Below, piece after piece: positions 41,244-49,864 of a stretch of 64,000 nucleotides of DNA. The position numbers were made by a program, and so were the translations under genes. Under the pieces are notes generated by a model. That model saw only the letters and a program-made list of their open reading frames with translations. It did not search any database and had not been told where the DNA came from. This DNA is from Burkholderia sp. E7m39 (GTDB lineage Bacteria; Pseudomonadota; Gammaproteobacteria; Burkholderiales; Burkholderiaceae), in assembly GCA_001319865.1 (NCBI GenBank), contig BBSL01000309.1, forward strand, positions 84,234-148,233, given 5' to 3'. Positions within the stretch are counted from its first letter, which is position 1; each line of letters begins with the position of its first letter.

Positions 41244-42275
41244 CTAGAAAAGCGTTAGCTGGTCAATCTTGTCGAACACGGTTCGCTCCCGCGTACCGCT
41301 TGCGAGTGACTGCTCGAAAAGCTCAGCCAGCGACGTTGCATCCCGACTGAGCGTCGGCGCCGGTGGAGTGGCCTGGAGGGGTTCGCGCTCCAATACGGCC
41401 AGGTCAGCAGGTTCCGCTTCTGCCGACACGGCTCTTTCCGGCAGGGCCACAGCCGTCCCGGCCTGCCTGACTTCCGCTTGCCCTTCCACGGCGACCGCCG
41501 CTTTAAGAAGATCGGCCTCAAGTCGGCGCCGCAACCTGAACGTCCAGCCGCCAAGGATATGCGCGGGGGTGTACCACGTCCCCCAGACTTCCATCGACAG
41601 CGCATTGCCGTGCACAACCGTCGCCGGAATGTGCAGTAGCGATAACTGGACGTACGTCATGTGGACGCAACACGGATCGATATCAATGCAGGTTGCGTGC
41701 ATCGCCTGCTGATAGTTACGACCTGCCGCGAGGATCGAATCAGCTGCGGCAATGACCATGCCGCCAGCGCCACAGGCCGGTTCATGCAGCCGGAGAAACC
41801 CACGGCGCTCGACCTCCGCACCGACGTCTCCCATCAACATCATCGACATCATCCGCGACACGCTGTATGGCGTGAAGAACTGACCGGCCCTGTCGTTGCC
41901 TAGCCCGAGCATCATGTAGGCCTCCCCGAGGACATCCGTCAGGCCGCCGCTGACTGGCAGACCGTACGCTGTTTCCTTCCGGAGCACGCCAACGCGCTGC
42001 TCGAACGATTCAACGAGTAGACCGAGCATCTGTGGGAAACGCTCCACTTCCTCCCGCTTGTACTTGCCGGCAATCTCGAGGTAGCGCTTTTCGCGTGCTT
42101 CGAACTGGGCGCGATCGACGCTGTTGCTGATCGCGAGCGCGCTCATTTCCACGAAGTCCGAGAAAACTGTGTGCAAATGATGGCCATAGGAAAACGACTG
42201 GATGAGCTTGACCAGCTCCTTCTGTGCCGAGTCCGCTGTCAGGTCGTGCTTGCGTTGCGCGGTTTTCCGGCTCAC
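41244..42275 (-). CDS. N6-adenine methyltransferase-like protein lacking NPPY
   Basis: 343 aa from a GTG at 42275 that has GGAGG seven bases upstream and overlaps the preceding stop. QFFTPYSVSRMM followed by the AdoMet motif I HEPACGAGGMVIAAAD is typical of HsdM/N6 methyltransferases. The catalytic motif IV (N/D-PP-Y/F) is not found: the matching position reads GNALSMEVWGTWYTPAHILGGW. So it keeps the cofactor-binding fold but may not methylate adenine. No restriction subunit nearby. Confidence 0.75.
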   Translation of the reverse strand: MSRKTAQRKHDLTADSAQKELVKLIQSFSYGHHLHTVFSDFVEMSALAISNSVDRAQFEAREKRYLEIAGKYKREEVERFPQMLGLLVESFEQRVGVLRKETAYGLPVSGGLTDVLGEAYMMLGLGNDRAGQFFTPYSVSRMMSMMLMGDVGAEVERRGFLRLHEPACGAGGMVIAAADSILAAGRNYQQAMHATCIDIDPCCVHMTYVQLSLLHIPATVVHGNALSMEVWGTWYTPAHILGGWTFRLRRRLEADLLKAAVAVEGQAEVRQAGTAVALPERAVSAEAEPADLAVLEREPLQATPPAPTLSRDATSLAELFEQSLASGTRERTVFDKIDQLTLF

Positions 42276-42436
42276 AGGAGATCCTCCGCGACGTCGAAAA
42301 GGCCCCGTGCTGCAGGGTCGGAAGCCTCGCCGAACAGGCCCTTTACGGCCGCGGCAATCGCGCTGTAGTGCCGCCACGCTACGGTTTGTGGATCAATGAG
42401 ACTCTGGATAAAGTGATTGAACATGCCGGATTCCAT
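42272..42436 (-). CDS. small hypothetical protein
   Basis: 54 aa from the ATG at 42436 (possible later ATG at 42424). Helical (MFNHFIQSLIDPQTVAWRHY). Overlaps the methyltransferase-like start by 4 bp; nested-hairpin leader directly upstream. Not recognised. Confidence 0.5.
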   Translation of the reverse strand: MESGMFNHFIQSLIDPQTVAWRHYSAIAAAVKGLFGEASDPAARGLFDVAEDLL

Positions 42437-42444
42437 AGGTCGTC

Positions 42445-42480
42445 CGGGGCACACCCCAGCGGGGACGCGCCCCGATGGGT
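42445..42480 (-). promoter_or_regulatory. nested-hairpin 5' leader
   Basis: Minus strand CCCATCGGGGCGCG-T-CCCCGCTGGGG-TGTGCCCC: outer stem GGGGCGCG/TGTGCCCC with wobble pairs, inner hairpin CCCC/GGGG, competing leading arm CCCATCGGGG. Confidence 0.6.
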
Positions 42481-42496
42481 AGATGAATGCTGGTGA

Positions 42497-42718
42497 TCAG
42501 ATGCCGTAGTGCCGACGCACGCGCCGGCGTCGCTCGGCAAACGGACGACCGCCTGTAACAGCGAGCGGTGCTTCCGCTACGAGATGACGCAGAGCGGCCG
42601 CACGGAAATGCGCGGAGTGGCGCTTCTTCGCCCTGACGATGCGCAGTAACTGCTCATGAGGCAGGCCGTACGTCTGCCAGACCATCAGGCCGAATCGAAG
42701 GATGCGTTGTTTGTTCAT
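42497..42718 (-). CDS. small basic hypothetical protein
   Basis: 73 aa, strongly basic (RAKKRHSAHFRAAALRH, then FAERRRRVRRHYGI), a likely nucleic-acid binder. First gene behind tandem promoters P8 and P7. No family recognised. Confidence 0.6.
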   Translation of the reverse strand: MNKQRILRFGLMVWQTYGLPHEQLLRIVRAKKRHSAHFRAAALRHLVAEAPLAVTGGRPFAERRRRVRRHYGI

Positions 42719-42732
42719 GGTGTGCTTCCAGT

Positions 42733-42777
42733 CGGGATGACGGGAGCACGCCCGTCGGGTGTGGGACCCGTCGGGGT
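42733..42777 (-). promoter_or_regulatory. nested-hairpin 5' leader
   Basis: Minus strand ACCCCGACGGGTCCCAC-ACCCGACGGGC-GTGCTCCC: inner CCCGACGGG, outer GGGTCCCAC/GTGCTCCC with mismatches, leading CCCCGACGGGT competing. Confidence 0.5.
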
Positions 42778-42784
42778 AAAGAAA

Positions 42785-42803
42785 AAGCGCCGCGAGGGCG
42801 CTT
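42785..42803 (-). terminator. terminator-like hairpin in the leader
   Basis: AAGCGCC-CTCGC-GGCGCTT followed by TTTCTTT on the minus strand, between the GCGTC hairpin and the nested leader. Its position suggests attenuation. Confidence 0.5.
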
Positions 42804-42811
42804 CGTTCGAT

Positions 42812-42901
42812 GCGTCAGAGACGCGATGGATGCCTACATGCTACCGCTCGCGCCGGCGAAGTAAACGCAAAATGCGCACGAGTTCTGTATGGCTTTTGGG
42901 A
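42812..42901 (-). promoter_or_regulatory. box promoter P7 with GCGTC hairpin
   Basis: Degenerate left arm (42866-42876), 14-bp spacer, right arm GGCTTTTGGGA (42891-42901); 22 bp further -10 TAGCAT (minus strand; 42838-42843); 13 bp further GCGTC-TCT-GACGC-ATCGA (42812-42824). Confidence 0.55.
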
Positions 42902-43028
42902 AGTCGAGCACGCGCAACACGCTGCATGCTTATCCACAGTTTTTCTGGATAACCCTGTGGATTACTCGTCGGGGAGGCGCCCGCACCAACGCGATAGCCT
43001 GGTCCGCATCGATGAGCGGCAAGGGCAA

Positions 43029-43092
43029 AGTGACCTTAGCCGGCTCAGCCCTCTAGCCCGGAAAGCTCCAGAAAATCATATAGCTTTCGTCA
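43029..43092 (-). promoter_or_regulatory. box promoter P8 (with CCGGCT palindrome)
   Basis: Box CCCGGAAAGCT (43057-43067), 14-bp spacer, AGCTTTCGTCA (43082-43092); between it and the -10-like GTCACT (minus strand) lies TGAGCCGGCTAAG. Tandem with P7. Confidence 0.6.
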
Positions 43093-43210
43093 CACGCAGG
43101 CGCAGATCAAAAGCTCCCGCAATCGCGCAGCTTTCGCATGCCGCTCAACTCATCGCGCAGCCGACAATGGCATACGCGCCCGTACGCGCGGATTCAAGGA
43201 GCCAGATCTT

Positions 43211-43408
43211 ATGCCCGAGGCCGCCGATCATTCGAATACCACATCGCCGCTTCATCGTCGCCGCGTCATCTACCAGACCGACGTGACCAGCTTCGGCGAG
43301 GGCATCGTGACGGCCCACGACGAGCAGAAAGGCACCGTCATTGTGATGGACGTCGACGACGGTTCTTTCTGGCGAGGCTCGGACAGCGATGTCGAAGTCA
43401 TTGTTTAA
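43211..43408 (+). CDS. small hypothetical protein
   Basis: 65 aa; alternating strands in the second half (RRVIYQTDVTSFGEGIVTAHD, then GTVIVMDVDDGSFWRG). Looks like a small beta-barrel, such as an SH3-like domain, but not identified. GGAG nine bases upstream. Overlaps the next gene by 20 bp. Confidence 0.6.
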   Translation: MPEAADHSNTTSPLHRRRVIYQTDVTSFGEGIVTAHDEQKGTVIVMDVDDGSFWRGSDSDVEVIV

Positions 43409-43757
43409 AACGGATCACCACTCCATGTTTAATCCCGTTGAAAGCGGCGCCGTTCTCGCCACCATCGCCTGCGCTGCCCTCTTCGTCTGGAATCTGGCGA
43501 TTCCTGTTGCCCAGCACTTGCACTGGCCGAAGTGGACCGCCCTCGCGATGACATTCGGTGTAATCGGCGCCGTCATCGCAGCAAGCCTGATCATCTCTCT
43601 TCGTGACGAACTCCGCGCGCGCCGGATGCGCCGGGAGCAAGTAGCAATGGAACAGCGATATCCGCAGTGCCATGTCACCCGACTTTCGAGCGGGAAGTGG
43701 TTCCTCACCGATAAGGCAACCGGACGCGAGTTTCGTCTGAACCGCGACCTGCCTTGA
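43389..43757 (+). CDS. hypothetical membrane protein
   Basis: 122 aa with two membrane helices (VLATIACAALFVWNLAI and ALAMTFGVIGAVIAASLIISL) and a basic C-terminal cytoplasmic region. Not recognised. An alternative start is the ATG at 43425. Confidence 0.6.
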   Translation: MSKSLFKTDHHSMFNPVESGAVLATIACAALFVWNLAIPVAQHLHWPKWTALAMTFGVIGAVIAASLIISLRDELRARRMRREQVAMEQRYPQCHVTRLSSGKWFLTDKATGREFRLNRDLP

Positions 43758-43886
43758 TCTTCCCGCTTCCTGTACCCGCCGCCGTCGGGTCGTGCCTGAT
43801 TTCGCCCGAACGGACGTCGGCGAACGCGGCATATCACTTCAAGCCTGTGGCCGCCAGCGCGCGGCCATATTCTATGGAGATGCGAC

Positions 43887-45101
43887 ATGTACGACGTATG
43901 CTTTGACGGCGAGACGGTGCCGCTCGGCGACGTACAGGACAACCCTGCGCGTTATGTGAAACGTCTTGAACGCGCGAAGGTCACGCCCGGCTATGCCGTC
44001 TGTCTGTGTACGACACGTACAGCACCGCTGCAGCTTGTGATCCGCCGATACGGCTCTCTGCTTCACCTCGCCGGTTGGCCAGAAGACGGCCATCGTCATA
44101 AGCCAGACTGCGACTTCTTCAAGGACCCGAACTTGGCGAAGCCTGCTGGCGGTGGTGACTCGACGGCTGCGATTCTCGCGACGCCTGCAGGCCTGAACGT
44201 GAAGCTGGACGCCGCGCTAACGTTGCGCGAGACCGTTACCGGCTCGCGCGGCTCTGCGACGTCGACGACACACCGCCAGAGCCGGCGCTCAGCTAGCCTT
44301 CTGGCATTCCTTCAGACATTATGGGCGGAAGCGGGCCTCAACCAATGGGTCGCGACAGTCATGTCGCGGCATTGGGGACACTGCAACGCCCAGCTCCTCG
44401 CCGAAATCGGTACCGCCCTGATCAATGGAGCGGAAGCGCAGAGCGTCCTGCACATCATGCGTCGCTTCGACGACGCTCATCGTTCCGAGATCAACGCCGA
44501 GTTCGAGGCGTTCATTTCACGACTGACAACGAAGAAGCGTGGACTCGTTCTGGGCGAGGTCAACGAGGTGGCGCCTACCCAGTACGGACACGCCATCGCC
44601 TTGCGTCAGAGCGCGCGCAAGTACTACGCCAGCAGCAACCTCATCGAGCACGCGCAGCGCACGTATGCCCATGCATGGCGTGCGCTCGGCGATCGAAGCG
44701 CTCGCGTCGTTGCGCTCCTCCTCGTTGAGCGGACCATCAAAGGCCACCTGCGAGTCGTCGACCTTGCAGCGATGCTTTGCTCCCACGCCTTCCTGCCCTG
44801 CGACTCCATTCACGAGGTTGCGATGGCTAACCGGCTCGTCGCCGCGCGCCGCCATTTTGTCAAACCCGTTCGCCTGTCCGAAGCGGACGACATGTTTCCA
44901 GATTTCATCCTGCGCGACACTGATCCGGAAACTCACATTGAGGTTTACGGAATGAACGGCGTCGCTTCGTATGAAGCGCGTAAGCGGGAAAAGCAGGCAC
45001 TGCGCTCTGCGCGCCGCATTCCCGCCGTCGAATGGAACGTCGATCGCGAAACCCTGGAGAACATTGCCCTCCCGCCCTCGCGCATCGCGCCTGTTGCGTG
45101 A
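43887..45101 (+). CDS. DUF1173 family protein
   Basis: 404 aa. DUF1173 features: an N-terminal beta-rich domain with CLCTTRTAPLQLVIRRYG and HKPDCDFF, and a C-terminal FPDFILRDTDPETHIEVYGMNG followed by YEARKREKQALR. The last part resembles a PD-(D/E)XK nuclease core (D, then ExY, then K), as noted for mobile-element proteins of this type; activity is unproven. GGAG seven bases upstream. Confidence 0.75.
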   Translation: MYDVCFDGETVPLGDVQDNPARYVKRLERAKVTPGYAVCLCTTRTAPLQLVIRRYGSLLHLAGWPEDGHRHKPDCDFFKDPNLAKPAGGGDSTAAILATPAGLNVKLDAALTLRETVTGSRGSATSTTHRQSRRSASLLAFLQTLWAEAGLNQWVATVMSRHWGHCNAQLLAEIGTALINGAEAQSVLHIMRRFDDAHRSEINAEFEAFISRLTTKKRGLVLGEVNEVAPTQYGHAIALRQSARKYYASSNLIEHAQRTYAHAWRALGDRSARVVALLLVERTIKGHLRVVDLAAMLCSHAFLPCDSIHEVAMANRLVAARRHFVKPVRLSEADDMFPDFILRDTDPETHIEVYGMNGVASYEARKREKQALRSARRIPAVEWNVDRETLENIALPPSRIAPVA

Positions 45102-45151
45102 CTCACGCCGCGGCCGCCTGGATCCCTTACCTGACTTTGAACAGAGACACC

Positions 45152-45919
45152 ATGTCACCACAACTCGCCGAGATCCTGCAGGATGCCTTGAACTTCACGC
45201 GTTACGCGGCCTCGCCATTTGTCCTGAATGCGAGACCAGACTCCATCAAGCTGTGGCTCGACACGCTGCGCGAGCAGCTGGCATGTCTAATCGCGAAAGT
45301 GGATCGCGCGATTGAAGCCCTCTCACATCTGCCCGATGGCGACACATGGACCGACGAGGAGCGCGTGTTGAGCCACGAATGGGTCAAGCGCCACTATCCG
45401 AACGAGACGGCGACGACCCAGGCCGCACTTCGCCTGGCATGGCGCGATGGCCAGCGGCTCAGGAACGCGCATCCCGATTCGCCACGCGTATCGACAGGGA
45501 CGCAGTTTGAGCGACTCACGCTCGAGGCATTGCGCAAGCTGGTCGTGTCAGACGACAAAAACGCCGAGTGGACCCGGTCCGTGCAGGAGTTTCTGCAGGC
45601 GCTCCCAGCGGGGCGCGGGTTCAGGTACCTCGACATTAACCGCACCGAGATTCGCGACGTGTTCCTCAAGCACGGCGTGTTCCCCGCGCAGTCGCCGCGC
45701 GACATCCCCAACTCGGCGTGCGAGGCCGTCGAGGAATTGCTGAACCATGCGGAAGAAGCGGACGAGTACAAGGACCTTTATCGCGATGCCGCACGCGACC
45801 TTTCCCGAATCCGCCAGGCGCTGAACATCCCCACCGATGAGACCGGGATTGTTGGCGGAGTCGGACTTATCCTTGAAACGATCGCAAACCTAAAGCGCCC
45901 ACAACAGACGGTAGCCTGA
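45152..45919 (+). CDS. hypothetical protein
   Basis: 255 aa from the ATG at 45152; the longer frame overlaps the DUF1173 gene. Soluble, mostly helical (EAVEELLNHAEEADEYKDLYRD). No domain recognised. Confidence 0.6.
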   Translation: MSPQLAEILQDALNFTRYAASPFVLNARPDSIKLWLDTLREQLACLIAKVDRAIEALSHLPDGDTWTDEERVLSHEWVKRHYPNETATTQAALRLAWRDGQRLRNAHPDSPRVSTGTQFERLTLEALRKLVVSDDKNAEWTRSVQEFLQALPAGRGFRYLDINRTEIRDVFLKHGVFPAQSPRDIPNSACEAVEELLNHAEEADEYKDLYRDAARDLSRIRQALNIPTDETGIVGGVGLILETIANLKRPQQTVA

Positions 45920-45948
45920 CCGGGTCGCGCGCCGTCGTGCGCGCTACC

Positions 45949-45975
45949 TTGACTTTCCATGCCGCACGCCATGAT
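45949..45975 (+). promoter_or_regulatory. TTGACT-N15 promoter
   Basis: TTGACT (45949-45954), 15-bp spacer, CATGAT (45970-45975). Same spacing as the copies at 51947, 53556, 58634 and 63246. Confidence 0.5.
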
Positions 45976-46017
45976 GCCTCTAAGCCCTCTTCGAGGGGCA
46001 ACCAACCAACGAGGCAT
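45974..46017 (+). promoter_or_regulatory. nested-hairpin leader, plus strand, covering the ribosome site
   Basis: ATGCCTC-taag-CCCTC-TTC-GAGGG-...-GAGGCAT: outer stem ATGCCTC/GAGGCAT around an inner hairpin. The right outer arm contains the Shine-Dalgarno sequence GAGG 3 nt before the ATG at 46020, so folding should hide it. Confidence 0.55.
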
Positions 46018-46019
46018 TC

Positions 46020-46469
46020 ATGCAAGGCAAATCGTTTTTCCTGGAGCGCGCAATTTCCCGCGCGCTCGACTGGGCGGGTCGGTATCCGGCGCTTGGCTGC
46101 GCAGCGCACGATCCGCAGTCCATTTCCAACGGCCGGCAGGTCGTCGCCGCTGCCCTCACACCCGACGGAATCCGCTGCGTCTTTTTCAGCGCTGTCGGTT
46201 CCGTGCTCGACTTCACTGCGACGTGGGCGGAGCTCGAACGCGCCAAAACGTGGTGGTACTTCGTCCAGCGCTGGTATTTCTGGGTTGTACCTGACCCGCA
46301 GACGCTCGATCGCCTGAACGTCACTGGCTTGCGGCTTGACCACGCAATCGTACCGATGCAAGGCAGTTCGCTCAACGCTGTCTCCTATAGGGTATGGCTT
46401 GGCAGCATTGAAGCGCGGGCACGGCTGCGCGGATCACTGGCTGCCCTCCACCTCGAACTCGAAGCTTAG
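46020..46469 (+). CDS. hypothetical protein
   Basis: 149 aa with a Trp/Tyr-rich segment WWYFVQRWYFWVVPDPQTL. No membrane helix or family recognised. Lies 10 bp before the Gp37/Gp68 gene, so probably co-expressed with it. Confidence 0.6.
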   Translation: MQGKSFFLERAISRALDWAGRYPALGCAAHDPQSISNGRQVVAAALTPDGIRCVFFSAVGSVLDFTATWAELERAKTWWYFVQRWYFWVVPDPQTLDRLNVTGLRLDHAIVPMQGSSLNAVSYRVWLGSIEARARLRGSLAALHLELEA

Positions 46470-46479
46470 GAGGATCGTC

Positions 46480-47415
46480 ATGGGGGCATTTACCGCAATC
46501 GAATGGACGGACATGACCTGGTCGCCGTGGGAAGGCTGCCAGAAAGTTGGCCCGGGTTGTGACCACTGTTACGCGGAATCGATGAACCACTGGCTGCGTC
46601 GCGGCGAGAACTGGGGGCCCGGCGCAGAGCGACGCACATACAGCGACGCACATTGGGCGAAGCCGGCGCACTGGAATGCGTCGGCCGCCAGCGCCGGTGC
46701 GTATCGGAAGGTGTTTCCCAGCGTTTGCGACCCATTCGACAACGCCGCGCCGGCGGGTGCGCGTGAGCGATTCGGCCAGCTCATCCTCGCCACGCCGCAC
46801 CTCATCTGGATGCTCCTGACGAAGCGCATCGGCAACGCGTCCGCGATGCTGGGCGCGATGTTTCCCGACGGCACCCCCGACAACGTATGGCTCGGCGCGA
46901 CGATCGTCAACCAGACAGAAGCAGACCGGGACATTGATAAACTGATCGACGCGCCCGTCAACACCCGCTTCCTCTCGATGGAACCCTTGCTCGGTCCCGT
47001 CAATCTGTACGACTGGATTGGCCCGTGGGGAAAGCCGAATGAATTGCAGGCTCCTCCGATGATCGACGGAATCTTCGTTGGCGGTGAGAGCGGTCGGGGC
47101 GCGCGCCCGATGCATCCATCATGGGCAAGGTCGTTGCGCGACCAGTGCGCCGCCGCCGGCGTCGCGTATCACTTCAAGCAGTGGGGAGAATGGGCACCCG
47201 GAAACCGGGCTGCCGGTTCCGATTTAATCGAGCGCGACCGGTCGAAACTCCGAAGCGGTTTTTTCGATGACAACGACCACTGGAATCCTCTCGGGCCGAA
47301 TCCCTTTCGTCAGACGATGGACCGGATCGGAAAAAATGCCGCAGGTCGGGAACTGGATGGCCGCATCCACGATGACTTCCCCCCGACTTTCCCTCGTTCT
47401 ATTAACCGGCGCTGA
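46480..47415 (+). CDS. phage Gp37/Gp68-type protein (DUF5131)
   Basis: 311 aa from the ATG at 46480, which has AGGAGG at optimum distance. N terminus IEWTDMTWSPWEGCQKVGPGC followed by DHCYAE gives the three-cysteine cluster C-x6-C-x2-C typical of the Gp37/Gp68 (three-Cys motif) family, related to radical-SAM-like iron-sulfur proteins. LTKRIGN and FVGGESGRGARPMHPSWAR are also family segments. A TcmP partner, often adjacent, is not present. Confidence 0.82.
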   Translation: MGAFTAIEWTDMTWSPWEGCQKVGPGCDHCYAESMNHWLRRGENWGPGAERRTYSDAHWAKPAHWNASAASAGAYRKVFPSVCDPFDNAAPAGARERFGQLILATPHLIWMLLTKRIGNASAMLGAMFPDGTPDNVWLGATIVNQTEADRDIDKLIDAPVNTRFLSMEPLLGPVNLYDWIGPWGKPNELQAPPMIDGIFVGGESGRGARPMHPSWARSLRDQCAAAGVAYHFKQWGEWAPGNRAAGSDLIERDRSKLRSGFFDDNDHWNPLGPNPFRQTMDRIGKNAAGRELDGRIHDDFPPTFPRSINRR

Positions 47416-47508
47416 ACAAAGGACCTTTCTAGATGTAAATTAGGCTTCTCGCGTCCCCAATGTCCAACGATAATTCAGAATAAATATTGGAACGCGGGAT
47501 TTCGGAAA

Positions 47509-48180
47509 ATGTACGAACAGCTCTATCCATGCGACCACTGTGGCGGCCGGGCTACCGTGGGCCTTTCCCAACGTGTCGTCGCCGAGATCGGCGAGACCGG
47601 CTTCGACTACGGCCGATTTGGGCGGCATGCCGGGCCGCCCAAGATTGGCGATACCCTTAGACGCCCGCCGTACGCGCCTCAAACAGAACGCCTCGCCTGC
47701 ATCTATTGCGCAGAATGCGGCATGTCGACGCCGTGGTTTGCCTATGCCGAAAACGAGGCCGACGCGTTGAAAGAAGCGGGCCCTGTCTGGAACAGGCGCG
47801 TCAGCCGGCCGCAAATTACCGAAGGCGACCTGCGCGACCTTATCGAAAAGGAGCTTGGCGCGTGCGACGCACAGATGGTCATCGACATGCTCTCCCGCAA
47901 TGACGAGGACTGGGAGACTCGCGGCCCCATGTTCAAAATGCTGGCACAGCGTCTCGTCGACGCCTCGGTTTCGACCATCGACAGTTGGCCGATCGAACCG
48001 GTACTGCGCGACGCCGCTCGGTACCGGAAGCTGGTTCAACTCGTGAAGTGGCTCGACGTTGACGGCAATCGCTACATCCAGTTTCCGACAATTCCGACAC
48101 CGCAGGAGCACTCAGACCTGATGTTCGAGGACCGGATTGCGGTGGCAATCGACGGCATGCCGGATCGGGACCGCTGGTGA
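47509..48180 (+). CDS. Lar-like zinc-ribbon protein (restriction alleviation family)
   Basis: 223 aa. N-terminal zinc ribbon: CDHCGG near residue 8 and CIYCAECG near 64, ending in EADALKEAGPVWNRR, the pattern of Lar-family proteins. The C-terminal 120 residues are unrelated to known Lar and are unidentified. Lar of prophage Rac alleviates host type I restriction; such a role is plausible on a conjugative plasmid but only inferred. Confidence 0.65.
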   Translation: MYEQLYPCDHCGGRATVGLSQRVVAEIGETGFDYGRFGRHAGPPKIGDTLRRPPYAPQTERLACIYCAECGMSTPWFAYAENEADALKEAGPVWNRRVSRPQITEGDLRDLIEKELGACDAQMVIDMLSRNDEDWETRGPMFKMLAQRLVDASVSTIDSWPIEPVLRDAARYRKLVQLVKWLDVDGNRYIQFPTIPTPQEHSDLMFEDRIAVAIDGMPDRDRW

Positions 48181-48255
48181 CCCATGCAGTCGATTGTGTT
48201 CGATGCTCTGATACCGCAGGGGCGGTGACCACGAAGCCGCTCACCGCATGAGACT

Positions 48256-49479
48256 CTAGGTGTGGGTACCGCCTAGGCGGATCCGAAGTGCGTTCACAAG
48301 AGCGTTGGAGGTGCGCAGCAGCCACGCGAGCTGCTCCGCATCTCGCGCAGCCGCATCACCTTGCGCTTCAAACTGAACGCCCAGCGATCCCGCCACCCGC
48401 TCCCCATCCTGTCCGTCGTTGATTTCGAATCGCATTGGTTGTCCAACTTCCTGTTCTAACGCTGCCTGGTCCTCAATGAGCGCTTCCAACGCTGCTCGCC
48501 CGTCCGCGCCCAGGAACTTCACGAAGAGGCCCGCCGTGTACGGCTGCGCCCGGTAAGCGACGAGCCCCTGCACCGGACCTGGTAGGTCCAGGCGGACGAA
48601 ATTGTTCCCGCCGTGTCGGGGAGGTGGCTGGTCCGGATGGTCGAACTTCGCCTGCTCGATGAATTTGTCCCAGAACGCACGATTCTCGAGCTTTGCCGTA
48701 CTGACGGCCCTCGGCTGAGATGCGGAGATCTGTGTCGGCCTCGCTTCATCAAGCAGAGTCGTGCGCTCAAGCGGCATGCCACCCTGGCGCACGAGCACCT
48801 CACGCTGCACGACCTCTGTGTGCAACGGTACGGATGGAACCAGAAGCGTGCGCCCATCCGCGTCGCGATACGTGCGGATTTCGACGAGCGCAAGTTGAGA
48901 CAGCAAACCGCCCTGCGCGGTGAGTAATCGGCGCAACGATTGCAAGTCGCTGCGAATGCCGTCACCCGCTATGACGCAAAGGAAGTCGCCGCGCTCGAGC
49001 GACCGGTTCACAGAGTCGACGAACGCTGCCTCGTCGAGTTCGGGATGCACCGTTCTGACCGCCGCGAATATGGGATTTTCGCCAGTCAGCCCACGAGCCT
49101 TCTTGAGGCGCGCTTCCAGGTCCGAATACGTCCACTCCGAAAGCAACGACGCATATTCGAACAGCTGCGCAATGACCTCCCGACGAGATTCGGGGTTGCG
49201 CCACAACTTGCATTCGACGAGCACGAGTCGGCCGGTAACCGATACGCCCAAGATGTCGAGGAAGACGCTCGATGACCCATAACGCAGCGGAAGCTCCCGG
49301 CAGAGCGGCACGAAGCTCTCGCCGTGGCCGAACATCTCAACCATGGGTAGCAGCGCAGGTAGCTCAAAAATGCGTTCTTGCAGCCATCGTTCGTTGTGAC
49401 CGTTCGCGGCCGTCAGGGCAACTGCCTGAAAGGCGGCCGGAGAGCCGAAGGTTTGCTTGTCGTAGAGGAAAGAGGTCAT
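48256..49479 (-). CDS. PD-(D/E)XK nuclease-domain protein
   Basis: 407 aa. A nuclease core is visible in the N-terminal third: VFLDILGVSVTGRLVLVECK (Asp, then Glu-x-Lys) followed by NPESRREVIAQLFEYASLL. The middle and C-terminal parts (FVKFLGADGRAALEALIEDQ, MRFEINDGQDGERVAGS) resemble DUF4268-type C-terminal regions. Stand-alone, opposite in strand to its neighbours, with its own upstream region. May be a restriction or defence cargo gene. Start context is weak. Confidence 0.75.
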   Translation of the reverse strand: MTSFLYDKQTFGSPAAFQAVALTAANGHNERWLQERIFELPALLPMVEMFGHGESFVPLCRELPLRYGSSSVFLDILGVSVTGRLVLVECKLWRNPESRREVIAQLFEYASLLSEWTYSDLEARLKKARGLTGENPIFAAVRTVHPELDEAAFVDSVNRSLERGDFLCVIAGDGIRSDLQSLRRLLTAQGGLLSQLALVEIRTYRDADGRTLLVPSVPLHTEVVQREVLVRQGGMPLERTTLLDEARPTQISASQPRAVSTAKLENRAFWDKFIEQAKFDHPDQPPPRHGGNNFVRLDLPGPVQGLVAYRAQPYTAGLFVKFLGADGRAALEALIEDQAALEQEVGQPMRFEINDGQDGERVAGSLGVQFEAQGDAAARDAEQLAWLLRTSNALVNALRIRLGGTHT

Positions 49480-49864
49480 ACGCGGGTCTCGTGGTCTGAA
49501 GCCGCCCTTCGTCCAGCTATCTGCGGCGGATGTGATAGACGCCGCAGATTGTACGGCTTGACATTGACACCTTGTGTCCCATCATCGTGCAGCGGGTGCG
49601 CAATCCACCAACGACGCCTTGATCCGGCGTGGGTCGAAAGCCTGTAGCCGGCGCTTCGGCGGTCGGTCCACCGGCACAGTGGGCGGAAAAACGCCCAAAA
49701 AAAAGCCGGCTGCAAAGAGCCGGCTTCAAAAAAGTCCTGACACATTCCGAGGGCCGATGTCAGAACCTGAGAGACGATTCATTGTGCGGCAACGCCAGCT
49801 CTCTCAGTGGGGCGTATGACACACAATATTGCGGTCCATTCCACGGGACGGACGAATCTTAGCC
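49480..49864. other. intergenic region, 385 bp
   Basis: No gene. Holds a minus-strand -10-like TACAAT near 49549, an inverted repeat CTGCGGCG/CGCCGCAG with an 11-nt centre just downstream (49519-49545) that could be an operator of the nuclease gene, and the integrase terminator. Confidence 0.5.
49697..49726 (-). terminator. intrinsic terminator of the integrase gene
   Basis: AAGCCGGCT-CTTTGC-AGCCGGCTT followed by T8 on the minus strand, about 140 bp after the integrase stop. A second hairpin GGGCG/CGCCC follows. Confidence 0.8.

Larger units (their letters stand above)
42719..43210. other. divergent regulatory region, 492 bp
   Basis: No gene. Holds, from left: a nested-hairpin leader (42733-42777), a terminator-like hairpin (42785-42803), box promoter P7, box promoter P8, and further AGCTTTCG half-sites near 43130. 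The plus-strand promoter of the 43211 group must lie in the right part but has no clear -35/-10. Confidence 0.65.

Noticed and set aside
41244..42275. Complete type I restriction-modification system
   Set aside because: No HsdS or HsdR gene is adjacent and the catalytic NPPY motif is missing.
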